A DNA stretch of 64,000 nucleotides, taken from Turbatrix aceti. Lineage: Eukaryota; Nematoda; Chromadorea; Rhabditida; Panagrolaimidae. The stretch spans positions 2,356,001 through 2,420,000 of the forward strand of contig OZ017766.1 of assembly GCA_963969345.1 (NCBI GenBank), read 5' to 3'. The translations under genes were made by a program, and so were the position numbers. Of this stretch, positions 42,992 to 52,450 are shown in pieces (within the stretch, counting starts at the first letter, position 1; every line of letters begins with the position of its first letter). The notes beneath the pieces were generated by a model. The model made no database searches and had not been told where the DNA came from. It saw nothing but the letters and a program-made list of their open reading frames with translations.

Positions 42992-45449
42992 ATGGACGTG
43001 GCTTTGGACGCAGCGTCTGTCGTCCAATCGATTCATGTCGACACGAGCACGAATGGCGTCGCCGGCCCCAACGCCTTGCTGTCTGCTGGCTCCAAGGCTG
43101 ATTCCGAGTCGCAGACCTGCCGTGTCTGCAATGGCATTGATGAAGTGCTGCTTGTGAAGTCAGATATATGCCGTTTCCCCCGTGAAGATGGTTTCATAAT
43201 TTTTTTTCAGCGATAACGAAGAAGACGAGGCGGGCGATGCAGCACGGAACGTCGGCGGCAAATCGAAGGGCAAAAGTGACGATCAGAGCATCCGGAGACG
43301 TCGCGGCCTCAATGAGCATCTCTGGATTAGCTGCGATCAGTGCATGGCGTGGTTCCACGCGAGATGCCTCGATCTCGATGAAATTGATCTCAATCTCATT
43401 CGCGAGTTTCATTGCTCCGGATGCACTGCTGCCGCTCCCGCTTTTCACTGTTAGTTCTTTTTGAGTTTTGCGGTATTTTTTTGAGGTGGCTTAAATTCAG
43501 GGCGTCAGGTCAAGTGTCCCCACCGAATCCACTTTGACGTCGAAAGCGAAGCGGGCCTCGAGACCGAAGTCGGCACCAAAACATGGATCGAGGAATTCTC
43601 GAAGACTGAGTCTCTGATTACTGCAGCGTCAGTTTTTTCCAGAAAATATTTGTGTTTATCCTGTTTTTTAGACCGCCTGACGTCCTTCCTGTCTTTGCCG
43701 ATGGCGATGAGTTCATGGCGGCGTTTGACAAGGAAGCTCCGTGGACGAAGCCCTACAAGATCATCAACCGCACGGGGCTCGAAATGCGGATGCCCGATGC
43801 TGATTTCACCATTGAGGATTGCGTCAAAATCGTTGGCGCCGACGAGGAGATCAGCATCATCGACGTCTACATGCAGCGATCCGCCAAGATGCGCTTTGCC
43901 AAGTTTTATGAGAAATGGATTGATCCCCGCCGAGAGCGGCTGTTCAACATGCTGAGCCTTGAGTTCTCTCACACGAAGTGAGTTTGGACTGACAGATTTA
44001 ATTCATCTGTGACCCGTTTTGCAGGCTCTACGACATGATCATGGCCCCGCGGCTGATGTACGATCTGTCGTGGGTGCACAACCTGTGGTCGGACAAACCG
44101 GCGTGGCGAGACGACGGCTTCGATTCGGACGAGGACGACGAGTCTCACGAGCTCGAGACCCAGCTGTTCGGCTTTCGCCCCGACGTCGCCATGTTCTGCC
44201 TACTCGGCATGAAGGGCAGCTACACCGACTTCCACATCGACTTTGGCGGCTCGTCTGTCTGGTATCACGTTCTCAAGGGAAAGAAGATCTTCTACGTCGT
44301 GGAACCGACGGACGAACACCTGCACCTCTTCGAGACGTGGACCAACGACCCGAACACATCCACCGTCTTCTACGGCAAGCTGATCGACCCGACGAAGCTG
44401 TTTCGAGTCGAAGTGAACGCCGGCGAGACCCTTATGATCCCTTCCGGCTGGATCCATGCGGTTCTGACGCCCGAGGATTCGATCGTCTTCGGTGGCAACT
44501 TTATCCACGAGCTCGACATCGAAATGCAGCTCAAAGTCTACGATATCGAAATGAAGTGCAACTACGACGAACAGTTCAAGTTTCCCAACTTTGAACTTGT
44601 CAACTGGTTTGCGGCGTACACTCTCTCGGATCGGCTCCTGGGTATGTACTTGTCGTTTTGATCTTTTTTATTGCGTTTACCATGGTTCCAGGTGCCAACG
44701 AGGAAAGAATCCGACTGCCGAAGTACCTTATCGACGGGTTGCGCACTTTGCTCCGCTACCTGCAAATCTGGTTCGTCGAGGTAGAAAAGTCCAAGAACCA
44801 AGAGTTTCTCGATGCCAACACTCGTCAGACGCTGAAAATCCGCACCAAGGGTTTCAAGAAGATTTGCAGTTCTCTGAAACAGCAGTTGGCGAAGTACGAC
44901 GAGCGCGTGTCGAGGTCGCCCCGAGGAAAGGACCCGCTCAAGGTCAGGATCTCCCTGAAGGCGCCTCCCAAGGTCGACGAAGAAGCAATGAAGCGCAAGA
45001 TCGAACGCAAGTACGAGCGACTCAAAGAGAAGGACGGCAAGCTGCCCAAGAAGGACATCCAGGCTGTGAGCGGCATTTTCTCGACGACACCGTCCTCCGG
45101 GAGGAAAATCAAGACTACTGCGGTCGTGAAGGCGGCCCTCGAACCGGAAGCCGAAGAAGAGTACGAGGAAGAGCCCCAACCGTCCTCCAAGAGCTTTTTC
45201 GCGGGCATGTCAGAGGAAGTCCGCCAGCGCATCGCCTACGTAGACAAGGTGGCGAACGCCGAGGCCCGGAAACTGGGAGACTCCGCCGTCGACTCGGATG
45301 ACGACGACTTCCTGCCGCCCAAAGCGAAGAAGCAGAACCGACGACCCAAGGAGAAGACCGAAAAACCTGCCGCGCCGAAACCAAAGCCCAAGGTGGGCGT
45401 TCAAGACCGAATCCGTAATAAGATGAAGCTGCTCAAGAAGCACCGATAA
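42992..45449 (+). CDS. KDM7-family PHD-JmjC histone demethylase (PHF2/PHF8/KDM7A type)
   Basis: These enzymes bind H3K4me3 with a PHD finger and remove methyls from H3K9/H3K27/H4K20. Exons are 42992-43158, 43211-43449, 43501-43627, 43672-43977, 44025-44641 and 44692-45449, giving 737 aa. The PHD finger starts TCRVCNG and continues WISCDQCMAWFHARC with a Cys pair CSGC. The JmjC domain has YTDFHIDFGGSSVWYHVLKG with iron ligands H350 and D352, 2-oxoglutarate Lys ~367, and the third ligand H424 in GWIHAVLTPE. All are present, unlike PHF2, whose last ligand is changed, so it is predicted active. The C-terminus is Lys-rich and disordered (~240 aa). EEF1AKMT2 follows on the same strand. Confidence 0.93.
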
Positions 45450-45703
45450 TTTTTGAAGGTCGATCCGATCTCTGCCCACGAACAACGCCCATTCCTCACG
45501 GACATAACTTTCAAGAAGAGCATTTCCTCGCACGTTGCAGTCTCCTTCTTCTTGTGCATACTTTGTTTGTTTTTTTAAGACATAAATTCTTTTAACCCAT
45601 CTGTCAAATAAATTTTTGAGCATACTCAGGCCGGTGAGCTACCGTAATCATACCTGGTGGGCAGGAAAATAAACGGGGCAGTGCTAAAACTCTTCTTCAG
45701 GGC

Positions 45704-46524
45704 ATGGAGCTCGTCGACAACAGGCAAATCGAGGAGGAACGCTTCGACTCCGCTCTCGGCACGAAAGAGTAGTAAGTGGCTCTGCTGCGAGGTTGTTTGC
45801 ATGCAAGAGCTTCGGTTTCAGCTGGGAGCAGCACTACGCGACAGAGCTCAACAACTTCAAGGACTTTGGCGACGAGGGCGAGGTCTGGTTCGGCCGCTCG
45901 GCGGAGAGCCGGATGGTGCGCTTCGTCACCGACAAGGTGCCGAAGAACGCCGCCGTCATCGACCTCGGCACGGGCAACGGCTCGGTGCTGCGTGCGCTCC
46001 GACGCAAGGGCTACCTCCACCTGACAGGCGTCGACTACTGCGAAGAGGCCGTCGAGCTGGCCCGTCGCGCGGCGGAGACGGATCCGCCGGCCGCCGAGGG
46101 AGGCATCGCGCCGCCCCAGACCATTGACTTCCGCGTCGCTGACGTCATCGCGGAGCAGACGGATCCCGAGCTGGTCGGCCGCTTCCAGGTCGTGCTGGAC
46201 AAGGGCACGTGGGACGCGATCAGCCTCGCGGGCGACCGGCAGACCCGGGAGACCAACTACGTGCGCACCGTCAACGACCTCTTCGAGCTCCACGAAGAAG
46301 ACGACGACCTCGCCACGCGCTACTTTGTCATATTCTCGTGCAACTTCACGCGCGAGGAGCTCTGCGACATCTTCGAGGGCGACACGCTTCAGTTCGACTC
46401 CGAAATCGCCGCCACCAACACGATCGTGTTCGGCGGGGCGCAGGGCGTGACGAGCACCGGCGTCGTCTTCAGGAAGAAGACCAAGGAGGGCAGGGGCCGT
46501 TCCTCGACCCTCTCCACCGAGTAG
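45704..46524 (+). CDS. EEF1AKMT2: eEF1A lysine methyltransferase 2 (METTL10)
   Basis: This SAM-dependent enzyme methylates Lys318 of eEF1A in vertebrates. Exons are 45704-45771 and 45822-46524, giving 256 aa. After the start comes SALGTKEYWEQHY, then ELNNFKDFGDEGEVWFG, motif I VIDLGTGNGSVL, LTGVDYCEEAVELAR, and the family signature VVLDKGTWDAISLA with RYFVIFSCNFTREEL. These match METTL10/Efm4 throughout. The donor splits a TA|G triplet, so an unspliced message stops after 22 codons. TTCTTCAG lies four bases before the ATG, an acceptor without an upstream coding exon; with the KDM7 stop 254 bp upstream this is a candidate downstream operon gene. Confidence 0.93.
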
Positions 46525-46592
46525 TCATTCATTCCGTCGTGCTTTACTCGTATTTGCACTGATCGGTGGGTAAATAAACTCCAACAGAGCAC

Positions 46593-47576
46593 TCACGCGT
46601 GCATGCTCACGTCGCCGTCGGCATCCCTGTCCGAGTCCAGGTCGGTGGTGTCGTTCTGCTGCAGCGAGTCGTCGAACATGAGCGGGGAATTGGGTGACTT
46701 TGGCGGCGAATCGTCGTCGAAGCCGGGGTCGTCGTCGTTGGGGCAGAGAGCGACCGCGTAGGGGTCTTCGACGGCGAAGGGGGCCAGCACGAAGAGATGA
46801 GGCGGAATGTGCCGGAAGATGAGCGTGTTGATCGTGTCCTCGGCGTCGACAGCGGGGTCGTTGCGTCTGGCGAGCCGCTCGGCCTGGAGCTTATCCATTT
46901 CGCGAGTGGCGTCTTCGACGGTCTGGTCGTACTCCTGCCGGAAGAGGCAGATTCGGGGATTCGAGTTGATCTTGAATCGGATCAGCGAGTTCTGGATCGC
47001 CCGGCGATTCGAGGCGTCCAGATGCCGCGCCTGCGAGTACGACGTCTCCGGTTCGTGTTGCACCTAAAAAGGACCGGGGAAATAACAATTTCACACCAAA
47101 ATTCATAAAACTTACCGCCGATTTGACAAAAGTGTGGGCTGAAGGAAACGGCGGCAAAAAAGACGGAATGGTCGGCGGCATCGAAGCCGGAGGACCGAAA
47201 GAGGCCTTGATCGGCGACGCAGACCGCACGTGCTGGATTTTGACGGGTTGGGTTTGGGTGGGGCGGAAGGAGGCCATGAAGTCGTTGACCTTGGCGAGAT
47301 CCGTGGTGCTCTCGAGGATCAGCAGCATGTCCATGGCGCCGACCGTCAGTCTCCCCGAAAGCTCGGTCATTGCCCGACTCCGACCAGCCAGAAATTCAAA
47401 GACTATAAACGAAGAAACGAGTCCCAAAAGAACCCGAAAGAAAGCTCACATTCGATTGTTCTCTCGGCGAGTGCGTGCGAAGCGGCACTTTCGATACTGT
47501 CGAAGCCGAGGTCGCGGGCGAGGCTGTGAATCGACTCCACGAGGGCCTCGTAATACACCTCATCGATAGAGCCCAT
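46593..47576 (-). CDS. TAF8: TAF8, TFIID histone-fold subunit
   Basis: TAF8 pairs with TAF10 through its histone fold and carries the complex into the nucleus. Exons are 47450-47576, 47116-47402 and 46593-47063, giving 294 aa (human 310). The histone fold starts YYEALVESIHSLARDLGFD and runs through TELSGRLTVGAMDMLLILES. The downstream TAF8 block TIPSFLPPFPSAHTFVKSA parallels HIPSHFPEFPDPHTYIKTP of vertebrates. The rest is acidic and Ser/Pro-rich. The exon 1/2 junction falls inside the fold (ERTIE/FFEFLAGRS). It is divergent from BORA, with 171 bp between start codons. Confidence 0.86.
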
Positions 47577-47747
47577 GACAAGTCCCTAACCAGCGTTCGT
47601 CGTCTTCCGAGACTCGAAAAAGCTGAAATTGCACACTGAATTTACATTTCGTGGTGAGAGCGGCCTTGGCGCGTTGCTTCGACGGGCGAAGCGGTCCGCT
47701 TTGCGCTTTGAATGTCCCGGCCAGATAGGGTGGCCTCCTCAGCCGTC

Positions 47748-48829
47748 ATGTCTGAATCTGCTGAAAACCAGCGTTCTGCTGATGACTCCAGGGATCAGGG
47801 GTCGCAGTCGACTCCCTCGGCTTCGGCATCTGCTTCCTTCGAGATCATCGACGTCACTGCTGGCAATGAGTCCTTCAAAAAGTGAGTCCCCCTTTAAAAA
47901 TCATGCCAGATTGAAAACGAGTTGTTTTCCAGCGCATCCATGTTGGACAACACGACAAATCCCTTCGACACTGATGTCGACTCGTTTCTGTCCTCTTTTT
48001 GCAGTCCGTCCGTTCTCAGGACTCCCAAAAATAACATCGTAAGGCTATTTTTCATCGAAGGTCATACATATTTGTTACGTTGTTTTCAGATGCCGAGGAA
48101 GTTCCAATGGTCCATCGAGCAGATTTCGCGTCTGAAACCCGCGACCATCGACGAATCTTCGGGTTATGAGAGTCCTATGTGGGTTTGATTTCGTAAAATC
48201 CGACCGACCGTAACCGGCGATTTTACTTGTTTGGCTTTTTATTTGGTCTTTTTAGGGGCACGATTAGCGAATCGATCGTCGAAAAGTACTGGACGTCTGA
48301 TTTGTCGATGACGGCTTCCCCCGAACTCCTCGTGCGTTGATTTCCAGTCGGTTTCAGAAGTAGGCCAATCACGTTGTGTTTCAGAGCAAATCACGCGCTC
48401 TGCCGCTGAAACCGCTGTGCTTTTCGCCCTCGCCGCTGGAAGGCCAAGGGCGGCACGCGAAGGATATGACGTCGACGCCTGCGAGGCCGTCGGCATTTCT
48501 TGACTTCCTGTCACCCAATCTGAAACCGCCCCCGAAGACACCGTCCACAGGATCTTCTCGCAAGTCGCCGAACACTCCTTCCTTGCTTTTCAACACCCCT
48601 AAACGGTGAGCGACCTTCTGTTGTTTGACCGGTGCACGGATTTCGTTTCAGGCGTTCCTCGTTTTTGTACTCGCCCAATTTACTGGCTTCTACCATGCTG
48701 GTCGACGTTGCGGAAGAAGCAGATGCCCCGCGGTGCGACTTGAGTCCGATTTCCAGCGACTGTGCGGTAACGCGCTACCTGAAACAGGCATCCCTCTTCG
48801 GCGACGGTCCACCGCTCTCCCCCATCTGA
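47748..48829 (+). CDS. BORA: Protein aurora borealis (Bora)
   Basis: Bora is an Aurora-A cofactor that allows activation of PLK1 at mitotic entry. Six short exons (47748-47881, 47933-48038, 48090-48178, 48256-48331, 48385-48605, 48652-48829) give 267 aa. The diagnostic block is NPFDTD, VLRTPKNN and MPRKFQWSIEQISRLKPATI, matching vertebrate PGKFRWSIDQLAVINPVEI, followed by the short acidic/aromatic segment IVEKYWTSDLSMTASP (compare IEEFFTKDVIVPSP). Ser/Thr-Pro sites are numerous, as expected for a CDK substrate. It is shorter than human Bora (559 aa), lacking most of the C-terminal half. A candidate Aurora kinase lies ~20 kb away in this window. Confidence 0.86.
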
Positions 48830-49034
48830 GCCTGGCTTTCGGCAGCGGGTTTGTCTTTGTCATCGTACTGGTTTGTGTTTCTTCGCTTCACGCGGTCGAC
48901 TGCCGCGCCAGATGCCATGCAGATGATCTGAGTTCAGTGTACTAACTTTATTTTGGAAATGGTGTTTGAGAAATTAAAGTTACAAGTGAAAGTGGAGTGG
49001 CATGGACAAAATTTGGCGCAAAACATACGAGTTT

Positions 49035-49821
49035 TCAGGATTTAACTCCCGGAACGAACATGGATTTTACATGGACTCTGAAGAGATCTTTGTTGTAAAC
49101 GGAGTCTTCGAGGATATCGGACTTCGACTCCGGTTCCAGCCGAGCGTAGAACACACTTTTGCGGACAGCACGTGCTTCGCGCAGGCGACCAGCGGTGAGC
49201 ACGGGCGACACCTCTTCCGGGTCGGTGTACACGAGGTGCAGCGAGTGGACCAGGCTTGGTTTGTCCTCGTAAAGAGCTAAAGGGATTAAAAATAGGTTAA
49301 AATGCGACATTCCTCGAAAAAACCAACCAAAAGTGCTGCTCATTGTAAGATCGCGGCGGACGATGAAACCCTCGTTCCTAAAATACCTAAAAACAAAAAA
49401 AATGTTGGAACAACAGAACAAAACACAAACTTGCCTATAAACCGCGTATTCGTTGATGTCGGCACCCCTCATCGACTTCCAGAGCTTGAAAACGTCGTCT
49501 CGCTCGATGGGTTGTCCCGAAGCGTCGAGCAGGATGAGTTTCTTCTGCTCGCAGGCCAGGTAGAGCACCTCATTCCTGTCCAAGGCAAAATCCTTCACCG
49601 CTTTGTGGAAGAGTCTCTCCACTGGCGTGGGATTGCATGCATAGCCGTAAACTGTCATGGAGTAACCGTAATAACCCTAAACACGAGCAAACCAAAATAA
49701 TCAGAATTTTTAAATCGCTTCTCACCGTTTTATATAAAAACTGAAGTGAATCGACTTCTCGTGGGACCAACAGGTAGCCCAAGGCATTCCAATCAGAAAT
49801 AGGAATAGAGATCGTTGTCAT
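49035..49821 (-). CDS. tRNA-splicing endonuclease subunit, TSEN54-like
   Basis: TSEN54/Sen54 is a structural subunit of the complex that cuts introns from pre-tRNA. Exons are 49726-49821, 49435-49676, 49328-49386 and 49035-49276, giving 212 aa, short for the family. The recognisable block is LDRNEVLYLACEQKKLILLD, then YAVYRYFRNEGFIVRRD, comparable with the EEALYLLE..YQVFSHLKRLGYVVRR segment of human TSEN54. Further along, the usual C-terminal domain is not obvious, so a related SEN2-like protein is possible. The second intron has a GC donor (AG|GCAAGT), required by phase. Start codons of this gene and the SR gene are 118 bp apart. Confidence 0.6.
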
Positions 49822-49939
49822 TTCAATGAGGACGCTAAATTTGCAACAAAAAAAAGGGAGACGTTGTGAATTCGTGTCGGGAGTTTCAAAGTTCGTATGA
49901 GAGCCGCGGTTGAATTTAAATTTGCATTGGCCCCCGAAT

Positions 49940-50703
49940 ATGGACATAAATTTGGGTTTCGCAATTTTCATTATTATGTTCACAAAGTAAGTTTGGTGTT
50001 TGTGCTTCTTTTTCGTAGCTGATCTCATCCCCTTTGCAGTGAATGACCGTTCGCGAGTTTACGTGGGCAATCTACCGTATGATGTCGACTACCGCGAAGT
50101 CGAGAACCTGTTCTCTGAGTTCGGCCGCATTCGCAACATCACCGTCAGGACGGGATATGCTTTCGTCGAGTTCACCCGGGAGCGGCACGCGAGTCGCGCC
50201 ATCTGCTCGATGAATGGTCGATTTTTGGGCTCCAGAAGGTAAGTTGATCCCTCTGCAACTGTACAACTTTTTATTTTTGCAGAATGGCCGTCGAAGTGGC
50301 CAAGCCGATGGACGACTCTCCCCGCGGGTATCCTAGCAGACGCTCCAGTCGGTATTCCAGGAAATCCAAATCCCGTTCGAGCTCCCCAGGCAGTCGTCGT
50401 ATCCGGAGATCGCCCCGTCATCGCTACAGGACTCCGTCACCCTCACCCGTCCGCAGTCCTCCCCGACGCCGCGAGCGAACTTGCAGCGCTTCGAGTTGCT
50501 GTCCGTCGCCGTCGCCTACAAAGCCGCCTACTGCGGCCTTGGCCGAACTCCCCAAAGTAAGCGGACCTCTCTCGGACGGCGAAATTCGGGACTCTTCGTC
50601 CGACGAAAACGAACATTTTGAACGGCAGTCGTGCTTCTCTCCAGCTTGCGATAATAAGCGCGCTGTAGACTTTGTCCCTTCTTCCGTAAATAAATCTGCG
50701 TGA
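49940..50703 (+). CDS. SR-family splicing factor, one RRM (first exon tentative)
   Basis: The RRM is clear: SRVYVGNLPYDVDYREVENL carries RNP2 and RTGYAFVEF RNP1. It is followed by an Arg/Ser-rich domain (SRYSRKSKSRSSSPGSRR) and a Ser-rich acidic tail, 211 aa in total. Exons are 50040-50238 and 50283-50703, plus a proposed 16-nt first exon 49940-49955 (MDINL) joined through an 84-nt intron. The RRM frame has no ATG of its own upstream, so that tiny exon, or an unseen one, is required; this is the weak part of the model. The RS domain is short and RS-poor compared with the SR protein at 51.6 kb. Confidence 0.72.
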
Positions 50704-50809
50704 CACTTTACCTTACCACCAACAAGAAATAACAAACTTTCAGTTGTTAAAAATGTAATAAAACCTGTGACGGGGGTACAAGTGATGAGATCCAGAAGCA
50801 ACCAGGATG

Positions 50810-51226
50810 TCAGACGCGTCCGCGACCCCGGCCTCGGACAGCACCACGTCCGCGACCGCCACGGCCCCGTAAGCCTCCTCGTCCGCGGGCGCCAAGTCGT
50901 CCTCGAGCGGCCTTCTTTTTGGGTTCATCGTCGACCAAGAGCTGGTCAAGGCCCAGCGCATCTGGCAACACGATGTACCGAATGTTGTTACCTGAATTAG
51001 AATAAAACATCGTCAACTCTTTTGAAGAAAAAAAAAACAAACCTCTGATGGACAAAGCGTCCAGGGCAATCTGCTCGCGGCCCTTGACAGTCATCTTGAC
51101 GGATCGAAGATGCATGTTCATGGCGACATCAACGCCGTAAATTGTGCCTTGGATCTGGGTTCCATTCTTGAGTTCGACGGTGACCGTTTCTCGAGTCAAT
51201 TTCATGAGAAAGCGAACGAGCTTCAT
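50810..51226 (-). CDS. SNRPD1: SmD1, core snRNP protein
   Basis: SmD1 is one of the seven Sm proteins of spliceosomal snRNPs. Exons are 51043-51226 and 50810-50991, giving 121 aa (human 119). Sm motif 1 is [20 protein letters not shown] with [12 protein letters not shown], Sm motif 2 is [12 protein letters not shown], and the C-terminus is the RG-repeat tail ([14 protein letters not shown]) used for symmetric dimethylation and SMN binding. The 51-nt intron is in frame and stop-free, so retention would insert 17 residues before Sm2. It is divergent from the SR gene at 51.6 kb and convergent with the first SR gene. Confidence 0.97.
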   Translation of the reverse strand: MKLVRFLMKLTRETVTVELKNGTQIQGTIYGVDVAMNMHLRSVKMTVKGREQIALDALSIRGLFFFSSKELTMFYSNSGNNIRYIVLPDALGLDQLLVDDEPKKKAARGRLGARGRGGLRGRGGRGRGAVRGRGRGRV

Positions 51227-51581
51227 GATTTGTCAACTTGCGCCTTGTTTTTGGCAGTGTCCAAGAATTAGACAGAAAAAACCGTTGTGCAATGCAGTCA
51301 GCGCGAATGAAAGCCCGCCCTAACGTCGGACGCATGCAAAAGTGTGTCCGTTTTCCACTCTTAGGGGTATGCACATGTATGCAAGACGCACTGTTACGCT
51401 ACACCGTAGTGAAAGGTCTTACCCGGAATTTTGCTGGGAAGCTGCGTGCGAACTCTGCTGTGTTGTCGAAGAAAAGCCGCGCGTTTTCGCCATTTATTAC
51501 TTTTCTCTTTCTGCTGCGTGCTTTTGTTTTCGCTGTTCGTTTGTTTAATTAAACAAATTAACCTTTTTTTGTGGTTTCAGG
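51227..51581. other. 5' region between SmD1 and the SRSF gene
   Basis: 355 bp. No coding exon. It ends with a strong acceptor tract (TTTTTTTGTGGTTTCAG) one base before the SRSF start codon, so a 5'UTR intron or spliced leader is likely. Confidence 0.45.
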
Positions 51582-52450
51582 ATGTCTCGAGTCTACGTCG
51601 GGCGCCTTCCGTACAAGTGCCGCGAACGCGACATTGAACAGTTCTTCAGAAACTACGGCCGTGTCCGTGATGTGCTCATGAAGAATGGGTATTGCTTCGT
51701 TGAACTTTCGAGCAGTCGCGATGCCGATGACGCAGTGTACGACTTGAACGGCAAGAATCTGCTTGGCGAAAAGTAAGTCATGACTTTATTTCTTTGTGAA
51801 ATTTGTAAAACATATTTTTCAGGGTGATCGTTGAGATTGCCAAGGGTCGTCCGTGGCGTTCTCGCCGCCGTCGTTCCCGCAGCTATCGTCGATCGTATTC
51901 GCCCAGATCGCGTTCGCCCAGCCGTGAACGCGACCGTTCTTCTCGCCGCCGTCGTCGACGCAGCTCTACTCATTCTCGCAGCCGTTCTCCAGAACCTCGA
52001 ATCCGCCGCCGCTCGGGATCTGACTCACCGCCTCCGGATAAGAAGAGTCGCCGCTCCGCCAGTGCCACCCCCGATGAACGTGGGCGCAGCCGTACTCGTT
52101 CGCCCGTTCGCGACGCCAGCCGTTCTCCCGAACGCGATCACAGCGCTACTCCTATTCGTCGGTCTCGTTCTAATTCTATTGTAGATAAGCGTCCGGCGTC
52201 TCGCTCCCCGTCTCCCGTTCCGGTGCGTGCCGTTTCGCCCCGGGACTCGCGTTCGCCGTCTCAGTCTCCTCCGCGAAAGGGTCGCAGCCTTTCTCCCGAA
52301 CCTGCCAACGGCAAGAAGCGCAGCCGTGACATTTCTCGGACGCCGCCGAGTCGCAGCGCATCTCGAACTCCTCAGAGTGACAGGTCTGCTCGTTCTCGCA
52401 GCCGTTCTTACCGCAGCTCTCGTTCGCGCAGCGGTACGCCTGCCGACTAG
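51582..52450 (+). CDS. SR splicing factor of the SRSF4/5/6 type
   Basis: Exons are 51582-51772 and 51823-52450, giving 272 aa. The RRM opens MSRVYVGRLPYKCRERDIEQ and has the SRSF4/6 features FFRNYGRVRDVLMKNGYCFV and DADDAVYDLNGKNLLGEK with VIVEIAKG. The rest (~195 aa) is an RS domain with RSRSYRRSYSPRSRSPSR blocks. Only one RRM is present, whereas vertebrate SRSF4/5/6 have a second pseudo-RRM, so this is a shorter form. It would regulate alternative splicing and mRNA export in nuclear speckles. A donor-like GA|GTAAGT sits 60 nt after the stop, hinting at a 3'UTR intron, a frequent autoregulatory device of SR genes. Confidence 0.9.

Noticed and set aside
49826..49900. Alternative first exon of the SR gene starting 5 bp from the TSEN54-like ATG
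   Set aside because: It needs a weak GTTGTG donor and leaves no room for two promoters; the small exon at 49940 is simpler.
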